From NCBI GenBank assembly GCA_004524385.1, contig SDNM01000069.1, forward strand, positions 1-7,520: a stretch of 7,520 bases of DNA, in the 5' to 3' direction. The notes under the pieces were generated by a model that was given only the letters and a program-made list of their open reading frames with translations, was not told where the DNA came from and did not search any database. Source of the stretch: Promethearchaeota archaeon (GTDB lineage: Archaea > Asgardarchaeota > Lokiarchaeia > Sigyniarchaeales > SOKP01). Shown here in pieces: positions 1 to 5,929 of this stretch. Position numbers and translations under genes: made by a program. Position 1 is the stretch's first letter; every line of letters starts with the position of its first letter.

Positions 1-368
1 TAGGATTGTATCTTTGTATATCGATTGCTTTTCAAGCGAAAGTCACAGAGAGATTTAAAGATCTTGCCAAAGTTTTTAAAATTAAAATAGAAGGTAGACA
101 ACGAGACGAAATTTTAAAAGAATTACTGGAAAAATTAAGAGCATTTATGAAATTAGTAGGATGCCCATTATCCATCAGTGAACTTGAAAAACCTAAAATT
201 TCTCGTGAAGATTATATGAGTAAAATGGATCGAATGGTGGAATATGCATTTGATGACTATACAACATTATCTTCCACTCGAAAGCTTGATCCGCCAACAA
301 TACGATGGATGTATGAAATAGCATATGAAAATAAATTAGATGATATAATGGAGTTGTTTTATAAATAG
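1..368 (+). CDS. Iron-type alcohol dehydrogenase, C-terminal fragment (5' end outside window)
   Basis: This is the last ~121 codons of a gene that begins before the window; the frame is open from base 3 with no stop upstream. Family knowledge: group III (iron-containing) alcohol dehydrogenases reduce aldehydes or oxidise alcohols with NAD(P)H in the cytoplasm. The fragment is all-helical in character and fits the C-terminal helical domain. It has a helix like 'VTERFKDLAKVFKI', then a 'LVGCPLSISELE' stretch equivalent to the family's 'glP.sL.elg' segment, then 'REDYMSKMDRMVEYAFDD', and finally 'LDPPTIRWMYEIAYEN' in place of the usual 'nPr.lt.e.i..i...a'. The metal-binding histidines lie upstream and cannot be checked. 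A TTG at base 6 could be read as a start, but a 120-residue protein would lack the whole nucleotide-binding domain, so I treat it as internal. The next gene, an AOR, follows after 15 bases, which suggests joint aldehyde/alcohol metabolism. The family call rests on a short fragment, so it is moderately sure. Confidence 0.75.
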   Translation, partial: GLYLCISIAFQAKVTERFKDLAKVFKIKIEGRQRDEILKELLEKLRAFMKLVGCPLSISELEKPKISREDYMSKMDRMVEYAFDDYTTLSSTRKLDPPTIRWMYEIAYENKLDDIMELFYK

Positions 369-373
369 GAGGA
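367..373 (+). promoter_or_regulatory. Shine-Dalgarno for the AOR gene, overlapping the upstream stop codon
   Basis: AGGAGGA lies 10 bases before the ATG at 384 and shares two bases with the TAG stop of the alcohol dehydrogenase (366-368). This fixes the AOR start and implies translational coupling and co-transcription of the two genes. Confidence 0.7.
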
Positions 374-383
374 ATAAGAAAAG

Positions 384-2234
384 ATGTTAGGATATAATGG
401 AAAAATTGCTTATATTGATTTAAACCAATTAAAAGTTGAGGTTAAAGATTTAGATCCTACTATAGCAGAGGCATATATTGGAGGCGTGGGGTTATCAGCG
501 AAACTTATTTATGATTTACTTTCGGAAGGGGCTTATGAAATTCTAAAAAATGATCACTTAGCAAATGTTAATCCTCTTGTTTTTGCAACGGGACCATTAA
601 CAGGAACAGCTACTCCCTCCAGTAGTAGATATTCTGTAGCAGGGATATCACCCTTAACAGGCATTTGGGGAGAAGCTACATCAGGAGGTTTTCTTCCTAT
701 AGCGTTAAAGAAATCTGGATTTGATGCTTTAGTTATAACTGGAGAAGCTGATCAGCCAAAATATATAGTTATTAATGAAGGGCAAATTGAAATTAAAGAT
801 GCGAATGATATTTGGGGAAAAAATACTCGAGAAACAATCGAGACAATTAGAACTAATCTTAACGAGAATAGAATCCGCATAGCTTGCATAGGGAAGGGTG
901 GTGAAAACTTAGTAAAATACGCTGGCATTATTAATGATGAAGGGAGAGCCGCTGGTCGTTGTGGTTTGGGAGCACTTATGGGCAAAAAAAAGTTAAAAGC
1001 AATAGCTGTTAAAGGAGGGCAATCAATTGAATATGCTGATAAAGAAACACTCTCAAAGACAGGAAGAAACTCTATAAAAAATATAATGAACGCATTCGCA
1101 TCACAATTTTTCAGTAATCATGGCACTTTATGTTATACTGATATGGGGATGGTCTTAGCTGATGTTCCTGCTAATTATTTTACAAATACAGAATTTATCG
1201 CTGAACGCTTGACGGGAAAAGCTTTAAAAGAACAATATCCAGTTTTGAAATATGCCTGCGCAGGATGTACCATCGGTTGCGGGAAGATTACAATTGCAGA
1301 AATAGATGGGAAAGAAGTCGAAATTGATGGTCCTGAATACGAAACAGTTGCGGCTTTTGGTCCAATGTTAGGAATTTTAGACTTCAAATCTATTCTAAAA
1401 GCAAATCATATATGTAATCTTGAAGGAATTGATACTATATCTAGTGGAGTTTCAATATCATTCTTAATCTATCTTGCTGAAAATAAGATTTCTATTGATA
1501 ATATTTCTAAATACTTGAACAATATTACATTAGAAGAATTAAAATGGGGAAATGAGGATGTAGTTTTAAAACTTCTTAATCAAATTATTAAGAGAGAAGG
1601 GATAGGGGATATTTTAGCAGAAGGCGTAAAAATTATGGCTGAAAAATTAGGTGTTGACCCTGACTTAGCAGCGCATGTAAAGGGATTAGAAATTCCTATG
1701 CATGATCCTAGAGCATACCTTGGACAAGCGTTAACTTATATGACTTGCTGTATTGGAGCTAGTCATGAAAAAGGGGATTTCTTTAATATTGATGGTGATG
1801 CTGCTTCACTCATGAAAGTAAAAAAAGCTGACCGCTTTAATATTGATGGCAGGGAAGATTCAGTTGCTAATTTGCAAGATATATGTAATATTTTCGATTC
1901 CGCAGTTATTTGTAATTTCCCCCATATTAATGTATCGATTCTAACGAAATTACTTAAGGTCGCTACTGGATTTTCTTCTTTAGGAAATAAGAAAAAACTG
2001 TTTTTAGCAGGCGAAAGAGCTACAAATCTTAAAAGATTGATCTCTTGTAAGCTTGGTTGCAAAAGAGAGGATGATTATTTACCTAAAATTGTTACGGAAG
2101 CACTAGAAACTGGAGGTTCAGCTGGGATTAAGGTTGATTTAGAAGATAACTTAAAGAATTATTATCAAATCCGAGGATGGGATTGGGATACAGGTTATCC
2201 TTCAAAAGAAAAATTAGAGGAATTAGGAATATAA
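384..2234 (+). CDS. aor: Aldehyde:ferredoxin oxidoreductase (tungsten/molybdenum bis-pyranopterin enzyme)
   Basis: A complete 616-residue AOR-family protein, close to the usual ~600. Family role: oxidation of aldehydes to carboxylic acids in the cytoplasm, passing electrons to ferredoxin through a [4Fe-4S] cluster beside a W/Mo bis-pyranopterin. The N-terminal domain (about 1-210) has the typical 'GYNGKIAYIDL' opening, the 'ATGPLTGT...SSRYSVAG' segment near 68-87, and 'GRAAGRCGLGALMGKKKLKA' near 187-206. Cluster cysteines are C292, C295 and C299 (CxxCxxxC), with the distant fourth ligand at C510 in 'DSAVIC'. 'DGPEYET' (315-321) carries the conserved active-site acidic segment. 'GIDTIS' (348-353) and 'HDPRAYLGQAL' (440-450) are pterin-domain signatures. 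H461 in 'IGASH' probably matches the conserved catalytic histidine, although the more common 'RGA.H' arginine is not there. The substrate class cannot be read from sequence. The start is set by a strong AGGAGGA 10 bases upstream. The gene follows an alcohol dehydrogenase, a pairing that suits ethanol/acetaldehyde or other short-chain aldehyde conversion. Confidence 0.96.
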   Translation: MLGYNGKIAYIDLNQLKVEVKDLDPTIAEAYIGGVGLSAKLIYDLLSEGAYEILKNDHLANVNPLVFATGPLTGTATPSSSRYSVAGISPLTGIWGEATSGGFLPIALKKSGFDALVITGEADQPKYIVINEGQIEIKDANDIWGKNTRETIETIRTNLNENRIRIACIGKGGENLVKYAGIINDEGRAAGRCGLGALMGKKKLKAIAVKGGQSIEYADKETLSKTGRNSIKNIMNAFASQFFSNHGTLCYTDMGMVLADVPANYFTNTEFIAERLTGKALKEQYPVLKYACAGCTIGCGKITIAEIDGKEVEIDGPEYETVAAFGPMLGILDFKSILKANHICNLEGIDTISSGVSISFLIYLAENKISIDNISKYLNNITLEELKWGNEDVVLKLLNQIIKREGIGDILAEGVKIMAEKLGVDPDLAAHVKGLEIPMHDPRAYLGQALTYMTCCIGASHEKGDFFNIDGDAASLMKVKKADRFNIDGREDSVANLQDICNIFDSAVICNFPHINVSILTKLLKVATGFSSLGNKKKLFLAGERATNLKRLISCKLGCKREDDYLPKIVTEALETGGSAGIKVDLEDNLKNYYQIRGWDWDTGYPSKEKLEELGI

Positions 2235-2246
2235 ATCCCTATTAAC

Positions 2247-2278
2247 TTTCTTTTTTTTTATTCTTTTTTTAATTTTTT
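2247..2278 (+). terminator. T-tract terminator after the AOR gene, between convergent genes
   Basis: Three T-rich runs (2251-2259, 2264-2270, 2273-2278) begin a few bases after the AOR stop, without a clear stem-loop. This is the usual form of intrinsic archaeal termination. The region overlaps the stop codon of the convergent threonine aldolase (2277-2279). On the - strand it is an A tract, so it should stop only the rightward transcript. Confidence 0.6.
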
Positions 2279-3326
2279 ATAAAAATTTTCTTAATACTTC
2301 TCCAATTACCTCGATACTATATTCAATATCATCCTTTGTTATTCCAAAGTGGGTGACAAGGCGAATTCTTTGCTTATCTATATTAAAAGCTAAAATTCCT
2401 TCTTTATTAAGAGCAGTAATTACTTTAATTATACGTGTATCTTGGGGAAGAGATATCATGAGTATATTGGTATCGGGTTTTTGAATTTTAATAGGAAGAT
2501 CCAAATTTTCAATTCCTTCGGCAAGTAATTTTGCATTTTTATGGTCTTCCTCGAGTCTTTTAATCCATTTTGGTTCAAGAGCTACTAAACCAAAAGAAGC
2601 GATTATTCCTGCTTGTCGCATACCTCCTCCTAATATCTTTCGAAATTTTCTAGCCTTCATAATTAAACTCTTTGAACCTGCGACAATTGATCCTACAGGA
2701 CATGAAAGTCCTTTAGACAAACAAAACATAACGCTATCAACATGTTTTGTAAATTCAGTTACCGGCACATTAAGTCCAATCGCAGCATTAAATATCCTTG
2801 CACCATCTAAATGGAATTTTAAATCATTCTTTTCAGCAAATTGTTTCATGTTCCGTAAATCCTCGGGTTTAATAATTGCTCCTCCATGATAATTATGAGT
2901 ATTTTCAGCACATAAAAGAGTGGTAGGTGCTTTTTCTGCATCCTCCTTAGTTTTGATTAAATTTTGAAGATCATCGAGCAAGGGAACCCCTTTTTTTGAT
3001 GGATATCTCTTAATTTTTAATCCGGCAACTCGAGTCGCACCATCTAATTCATGTTCATAAATATGACTAAGCTCTTCCAATAGAATTTCTTCGCTAGGAT
3101 TAGTGTGTGATAATAATGAAACAAGATTACCTTGTGTACCCGAAGTAACATATAATGCTGCTTCCTTACCCATGATTTTGGCAGCTTTTTCCTCTAACTC
3201 ATTAATAGTCGGGTCTTCTCCATATACATCATCTCCGATTTTTGAATTATCTAAAGATTTAACCTTTTCCCACATTTCAGGAGAAGGTTTTGTTATTGTA
3301 TCTGACCGTAAATCAACTATTTTCAT
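2277..3326 (-). CDS. ltaE: Low-specificity L-threonine aldolase (PLP-dependent)
   Basis: A full-length 349-residue fold-type I PLP enzyme of the threonine aldolase family. Known reaction: L-threonine or L-allo-threonine to glycine plus acetaldehyde; many members also split other beta-hydroxy-amino acids. It opens with the family signature 'VDLRSDTITKPS' (4-15), then 'GDDVYGEDPT' (31-40) and 'VTSGTQGN' (60-67). H88 in 'LSHIYEHE' is at the position of the PLP-stacking histidine. 'HLDGAR' (172-177) holds the PLP-nitrogen aspartate D174 and the substrate-binding arginine R177. 'CLSKGLSCPVGS' (202-213) supplies the Schiff-base lysine K205. 'GGGMRQAG' (233-240) and the C-terminal 'RIRLVTH' (320-326, probable carboxylate arginine) complete the fold. 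It is the last gene of the thiolase-DUF35-SCP2 unit, 18 bases after the SCP2 stop, with only a weak GGGA-type ribosome site near 3334-3338. The acetaldehyde it makes could feed the convergent AOR/alcohol dehydrogenase pair. The family call is firm; substrate preference is not known. Confidence 0.93.
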   Translation of the reverse strand: MKIVDLRSDTITKPSPEMWEKVKSLDNSKIGDDVYGEDPTINELEEKAAKIMGKEAALYVTSGTQGNLVSLLSHTNPSEEILLEELSHIYEHELDGATRVAGLKIKRYPSKKGVPLLDDLQNLIKTKEDAEKAPTTLLCAENTHNYHGGAIIKPEDLRNMKQFAEKNDLKFHLDGARIFNAAIGLNVPVTEFTKHVDSVMFCLSKGLSCPVGSIVAGSKSLIMKARKFRKILGGGMRQAGIIASFGLVALEPKWIKRLEEDHKNAKLLAEGIENLDLPIKIQKPDTNILMISLPQDTRIIKVITALNKEGILAFNIDKQRIRLVTHFGITKDDIEYSIEVIGEVLRKFL

Positions 3327-3344
3327 AAATTTTGTCCCTAATTC

Positions 3345-3713
3345 TTATGATTTTAAAACAATTGTTATTGCTCTAGTTAGACGGACCACATCCATTACTT
3401 TTCCTTTTTCAACAGTAATTTGTTCCCTACTTATAGCATGAGTGAAATCCCCGCGTCCCTGACAAATATTCACAATGGAATTATTATCACCTGTCATAAC
3501 AATCCCAGGATTAGAGGCAGCTCCATTAATTAGTTTTGCCTTTCTCTCTTTAATTTCTACATAAAACGGATCTTCATTATCTAGATTAAATTGAAAAGTC
3601 ATTTCCCAATCGACATCTTTTCCCGCAACATTAGTAATAAAAACTTGCTGTGCTTTCTGAATACTATTCATTTTTTCAATGATGTTACTTAAATTTTCGC
3701 TTGCGATGCCCAT
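3345..3713 (-). CDS. Free-standing SCP2 (sterol carrier protein 2) lipid-binding domain protein
   Basis: A 122-residue protein made of a single SCP2-type domain. In known members this small alpha/beta fold holds a hydrophobic ligand (fatty acyl-CoA, sterol, isoprenoid or other lipid) in a tunnel. Visible family features are the 'DWEMTFQFNL' strand (34-43) followed by 'PFYVEIKERKAKLI' (49-62), 'GIVMTGDNNSIVNICQGR' (70-87), in place of the usual 'tit.sd.d...l..Gk', and 'HAISREQITVEKGKVMDVVRL' (residues 92 to 112), which matches the typical 'AfmsGklkv.Gd...a.kL' ending. It has no signal peptide or membrane segment, so it is cytoplasmic. The gene starts 2 bases after the DUF35 stop, with its ribosome site inside the DUF35 coding end, so the two are coupled. 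In eukaryotic SCP-x this domain is fused to a thiolase; here it follows one as a separate gene. It probably delivers or shelters a long or hydrophobic CoA ester for the neighbouring thiolase-fold enzyme (inference). Confidence 0.85.
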   Translation of the reverse strand: MGIASENLSNIIEKMNSIQKAQQVFITNVAGKDVDWEMTFQFNLDNEDPFYVEIKERKAKLINGAASNPGIVMTGDNNSIVNICQGRGDFTHAISREQITVEKGKVMDVVRLTRAITIVLKS

Positions 3714-3715
3714 AA

Positions 3716-4213
3716 TTACACACCCCCCTCATATTCTGGTTTATTAATCCATGTTTCATACTCATCTTCAGGTACAAAGAAAAAATCTGTCATTTTTCCT
3801 TCTCTTTCTTTCAAAAAGACAGCCTTCACAAAACTGCCCTTCTTAACTTTCGATGGCACTAAGTTTTCCGAGAAAATCCCTTGAAGTAATGCAGTGTCGG
3901 CTCCATCCAATTTAACAAAAGCAACTCCGTAAGGAATAGCTTTTATAAAAGCTGAAGTGGTGTACCACACAATGGTACTCACTTCTATCGTCCCCGTTTG
4001 TTTCATTTCAATCCAATCCGCGGGTTCATAACATTCAGAGCAATTTATCCTAGGAGGCATCCATGTTTTTCCACATTTAGTACATTTAGTACCTAATAGC
4101 TTTTTATTATTTTTTAGCTCAATAAAGAACTTCGATTGACCACCCATGGTGTATTTGTAGTTAATCTTGATAAAATCTCTTATTTCATGCGCTTGAAATT
4201 TTTCTCCACTCAT
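3716..4213 (-). CDS. DUF35 zinc-ribbon/OB-fold protein, thiolase partner
   Basis: A 165-residue DUF35 protein: an N-terminal helix (about 5-30), then a rubredoxin-like zinc ribbon with C44-x2-C47 and C58-x2-C61, then an OB-fold of about residues 65-150 ('GTIEVSTIVWYTT', 'PYGVAFVKLDGADTALLQGIF', 'KVKKGSFVKAVFLKE'). Known relatives are the DUF35 subunit in the archaeal thiolase/HMG-CoA synthase complex, ChsH2-type partners of the Ltp2 steroid side-chain aldolase, and BbsA with the BbsB thiolase. In these complexes DUF35 bridges subunits and shapes the CoA-binding site. Its ATG overlaps the thiolase stop by four bases (ATGA, 4210-4213), the classic sign of an obligate partner pair. A GGAGGGG site at 4226-4232 within the thiolase end supports the start. 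It should form a complex with the upstream thiolase-fold protein. No HMG-CoA synthase gene lies beside it, so a role outside the mevalonate pathway is likely. Confidence 0.9.
   Translation of the reverse strand: MSGEKFQAHEIRDFIKINYKYTMGGQSKFFIELKNNKKLLGTKCTKCGKTWMPPRINCSECYEPADWIEMKQTGTIEVSTIVWYTTSAFIKAIPYGVAFVKLDGADTALLQGIFSENLVPSKVKKGSFVKAVFLKEREGKMTDFFFVPEDEYETWINKPEYEGGV
3721..3730 (-). promoter_or_regulatory. Shine-Dalgarno of the SCP2 gene inside the DUF35 coding end
   Basis: On the - strand GAGGGGGGTG lies 7 bases before the ATG at 3713 and encodes the final Glu-Gly-Gly-Val residues of DUF35. It supports this start for SCP2 and coupled translation. Confidence 0.6.
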
Positions 4214-5469
4214 GGTTTTTTCAACCCCTCCTCATTTGCCATTACAATAACTGCTGCATAAGCTGCACCTGGACCTCCAATCGAATGAGCAATAGATCGA
4301 CCTTTTTCAATTGTAACTTGATGTTTACCAGCTTCTTCTCTAAGTTGTAAAGCAGCCTCTCCTGTGCTCATTATACCAGTGGCTCCCACTGCATGTCCAC
4401 AGCCAATCAAGCCTCCTGAAGGACAACATGGTAATTCTCCCTCTAACCAAGGACCTTCACCTGGTTTTTCGAAGGATTTTTCAATCCAAGGACCACCTTC
4501 TCCAAAAGGCACAAATCCTAATTCTTCATAGCTGATAACTTCTTGACCTGAAAAAGCATCATGAAGTTCGGCAACATCAATTTGTTCTTTAATCTTATCA
4601 TAATCAAGTCCAGCCATTTTATACGCTGCTTTAGCAGCCTCAATATTTGAATAAAGCCTTCCAATGCTTTCTCTATTTCCTATAAAACAATCCGTATTTG
4701 CAGCAGCCACTCCTGTTATCCATATAGGTTTCTCCACACCTAGCTCTTTCACTTTTTGCTCATTTGCTAAAATTAATGCGGCAGAAGCCTCAGAATAAAG
4801 ACAACAATCTAACATTTTAAATGGATAACAAATAATCCTTGAGTACATAACATCTTCAACTGTTACTTTCATTGGTGATTGAGCTTTTGGATTAAGCATC
4901 GCATTCCCATGATTTTTAATACTAACATAGGCCATCTGTTCTTCTGTAGGATTACCGAATTCTTCATAATGAGCATTCACCATTGAAACATAGGAGCTCG
5001 CTGCCATCATACCCATTGGATATTCATAAGTCATATCAGCCGAATAGGCAATGGCATTTAACACTTCAGGCGTCGTGACACCTGTCTGTTCGTCATAACA
5101 ATCATTACATTTTTCCAATCCTATACATAGGCATAAATCTGAAAGACCTGATGCTACTTCTGCATAAGCCATCCTAACAGTATAACCGCCTGTGGCACCT
5201 CCACTAGCTATTCGAGTTCCTGGTTTGTCATTCATTCCTAAATAGCTATTTGTAAATATATCAGGCATAAATTGGCGTTCAAATAATTCGTTATAAATTC
5301 CATATACAGTAGATTCTAAATCTTTGTGAGTAATCTGAGCTCCATTTTTATTTGCATCGTCCAAAGCTAGCTTTGTAGCATCATAGGCAAGCTCAAAATA
5401 TGTCTTATCCAAGTATCTTGCTCTAAAAGGAGTAATACCTACTCCTATAATTGCAACTCTATTTGGCAT
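4210..5469 (-). CDS. Thiolase-fold protein of the archaeal/SCP2-thiolase group lacking the usual nucleophilic cysteine
   Basis: A 419-residue, full-length thiolase-superfamily protein of the archaeal/SCP-x branch. Classical members condense or cleave acyl-CoAs through a covalent acyl-cysteine. Family landmarks are 'VAIIGVGITPFR' (5-16), 'AYAEVASGLSDLCLCIGLEK' (101-120), 'CCLYSEASAALILA' (222-235), 'ELHDAFSGQE' (301-310, H303), and 'GGLIGCGHAVGATG' (352-365) with catalytic H359. It ends with 'HSIGGPGAAYAAVIV' (395-409). Oddity: where relatives read roughly 'aCASGGaA', this protein reads 'IASGGATGGY' (87-96), and the aligned residue is G91 (codon GGT, 5197-5199). No cysteine occurs in residues 1-112. 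The HDCF cysteine of trypanosomatid SCP2-thiolases is also alanine here (A305), which is common in archaeal members. Loss of the nucleophile resembles Ltp2-type retro-aldolases, which also work with a DUF35 partner. A nearby extra cysteine group (C113, C115, C121, C124) is unexplained. It is the first gene of its unit, with a weak GAGAAG ribosome site and a TATA-like box upstream. The superfamily is certain; the reaction is not. Confidence 0.9.
   Translation of the reverse strand: MPNRVAIIGVGITPFRARYLDKTYFELAYDATKLALDDANKNGAQITHKDLESTVYGIYNELFERQFMPDIFTNSYLGMNDKPGTRIASGGATGGYTVRMAYAEVASGLSDLCLCIGLEKCNDCYDEQTGVTTPEVLNAIAYSADMTYEYPMGMMAASSYVSMVNAHYEEFGNPTEEQMAYVSIKNHGNAMLNPKAQSPMKVTVEDVMYSRIICYPFKMLDCCLYSEASAALILANEQKVKELGVEKPIWITGVAAANTDCFIGNRESIGRLYSNIEAAKAAYKMAGLDYDKIKEQIDVAELHDAFSGQEVISYEELGFVPFGEGGPWIEKSFEKPGEGPWLEGELPCCPSGGLIGCGHAVGATGIMSTGEAALQLREEAGKHQVTIEKGRSIAHSIGGPGAAYAAVIVMANEEGLKKP
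4221..4233 (-). promoter_or_regulatory. Shine-Dalgarno of the DUF35 gene inside the thiolase coding end
   Basis: On the - strand GAGGAGGGGTTGA lies within the last codons of the thiolase. Its GGAGGGG core ends about 12 bases before the ATG at 4213. With the ATGA overlap it points to translational re-initiation from thiolase to DUF35. Confidence 0.5.
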
Positions 5470-5515
5470 TATTTATTCTTCTCACATATTTGATTTATTT
5501 TAAATTTAAAATTTT

Positions 5516-5525
5516 CATATATAAG
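5516..5525 (-). promoter_or_regulatory. Probable archaeal TATA box for the thiolase-DUF35-SCP2-threonine aldolase unit
   Basis: On the - strand CTTATATATG lies about 50 bases before the thiolase ATG. A start site ~25-30 bases downstream would fall near 5490, leaving a ~20-base leader with a weak GAGAAG site near 5479-5484. The surroundings are very AT-rich, so chance TATA matches are common. Confidence 0.4.
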
Positions 5526-5602
5526 TAGTAGTAGTATTTTAAGTATTTAATTTTATAAAAATCATCAGATTGAATGATATATATCTAAAAGTAATATAGA
5601 AG

Positions 5603-5637
5603 AAAAAACACGGTAAATCCTTAATCATCCTTGATTA
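5603..5637 (-). terminator. Possible weak terminator after the antitoxin gene
   Basis: Just beyond the antitoxin stop, a 6-base inverted repeat TAATCA/TGATTA (5622-5627 and 5632-5637, 4-base loop) is followed 13 bases later on the - strand by a run of six T (5603-5608). The stem is AT-rich and set apart from the T run, so the T run alone may act as an archaeal terminator. It would separate the toxin-antitoxin unit from the thiolase unit. The rest of 5470-5640 shows only the presumed thiolase promoter. Confidence 0.3.
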
Positions 5638-5640
5638 GTT

Positions 5641-5916
5641 TTATCTAATTTTCTTAAAATCTTCAAGAGTTAAATTAGATGGTATTCCCAAATGAGACAT
5701 TTTAAGGATAAATTCATGTAGAGACATTTTTGCTAGTTCTGAAGCTTTTTCAATTGATATTTCTTTTAAGATATATTTTTGTACTGCAAAATTTAGGCGC
5801 TCTTTTTGTAATCCCTCAATTAAGATTTTTTTAACCAAAGCAGAACGATCTAGATTTTCTTGCTCTGCAAGTTCTTCAAATTCCTTAATGAAATCTTCAT
5901 CTAATCTTAAATTCAT
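5641..5916 (-). CDS. Antitoxin with N-terminal ribbon-helix-helix and UPF0175-like C-terminal part
   Basis: A 91-residue protein. Residues 1-36 ('MNLRLDEDFIKEFEELAEQE...DRSALVKKILIEGL') fit a ribbon-helix-helix DNA-binding domain: a short beta strand, then two helices with 'DRSALVKK' as the start of the second. Residues 37-80 ('AVQKYILKEISIEKASELAKMSLHEFILKM') fit the UPF0175 pattern of a 'Y..geiS...AAela..s..eF' helix-turn-helix-like core. Known relatives are antitoxins encoded next to DUF3368/PIN toxins, which they bind and neutralise while repressing their own operon. It follows the toxin gene by 13 bases, the reverse of the usual antitoxin-first order. The only good ribosome site, AAAGGAGGG, is about 20 bases from this ATG, and no alternative ATG, GTG or TTG lies closer in frame. 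It probably binds the palindrome before the toxin gene (inference). Confidence 0.8.
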   Translation of the reverse strand: MNLRLDEDFIKEFEELAEQENLDRSALVKKILIEGLQKERLNFAVQKYILKEISIEKASELAKMSLHEFILKMSHLGIPSNLTLEDFKKIR

Positions 5917-5929
5917 TTGTTTTGTAAAG

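Noticed and set aside
6..368. A complete small gene starting at TTG, base 6
   Set aside because: The frame is open to the window edge and the protein matches only the C-terminal domain of iron-type alcohol dehydrogenases, so this is an internal codon of a truncated gene.
752..2062. Three open frames on the - strand inside the AOR gene (752-985, 1175-1387, 1763-2062)
   Set aside because: They are antisense to a clear AOR gene, without ribosome sites or recognisable domains.
3103..3441. Open frame on the + strand opposite threonine aldolase and SCP2
   Set aside because: It is antisense to two well-supported genes, has low-complexity Ser/Ile-rich content and resembles no family I know.
5523..5534. 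Short TAG trinucleotide repeat upstream of the thiolase promoter
   Set aside because: Only about four units in AT-rich DNA; no sign of function or a longer array.
5470..5640. Possible small RNA or attachment site between the thiolase and antitoxin genes
   Set aside because: Apart from the TATA-like box and one weak AT-rich hairpin I see no stable structure, tRNA-like sequence or direct repeats bounding the toxin-antitoxin unit.
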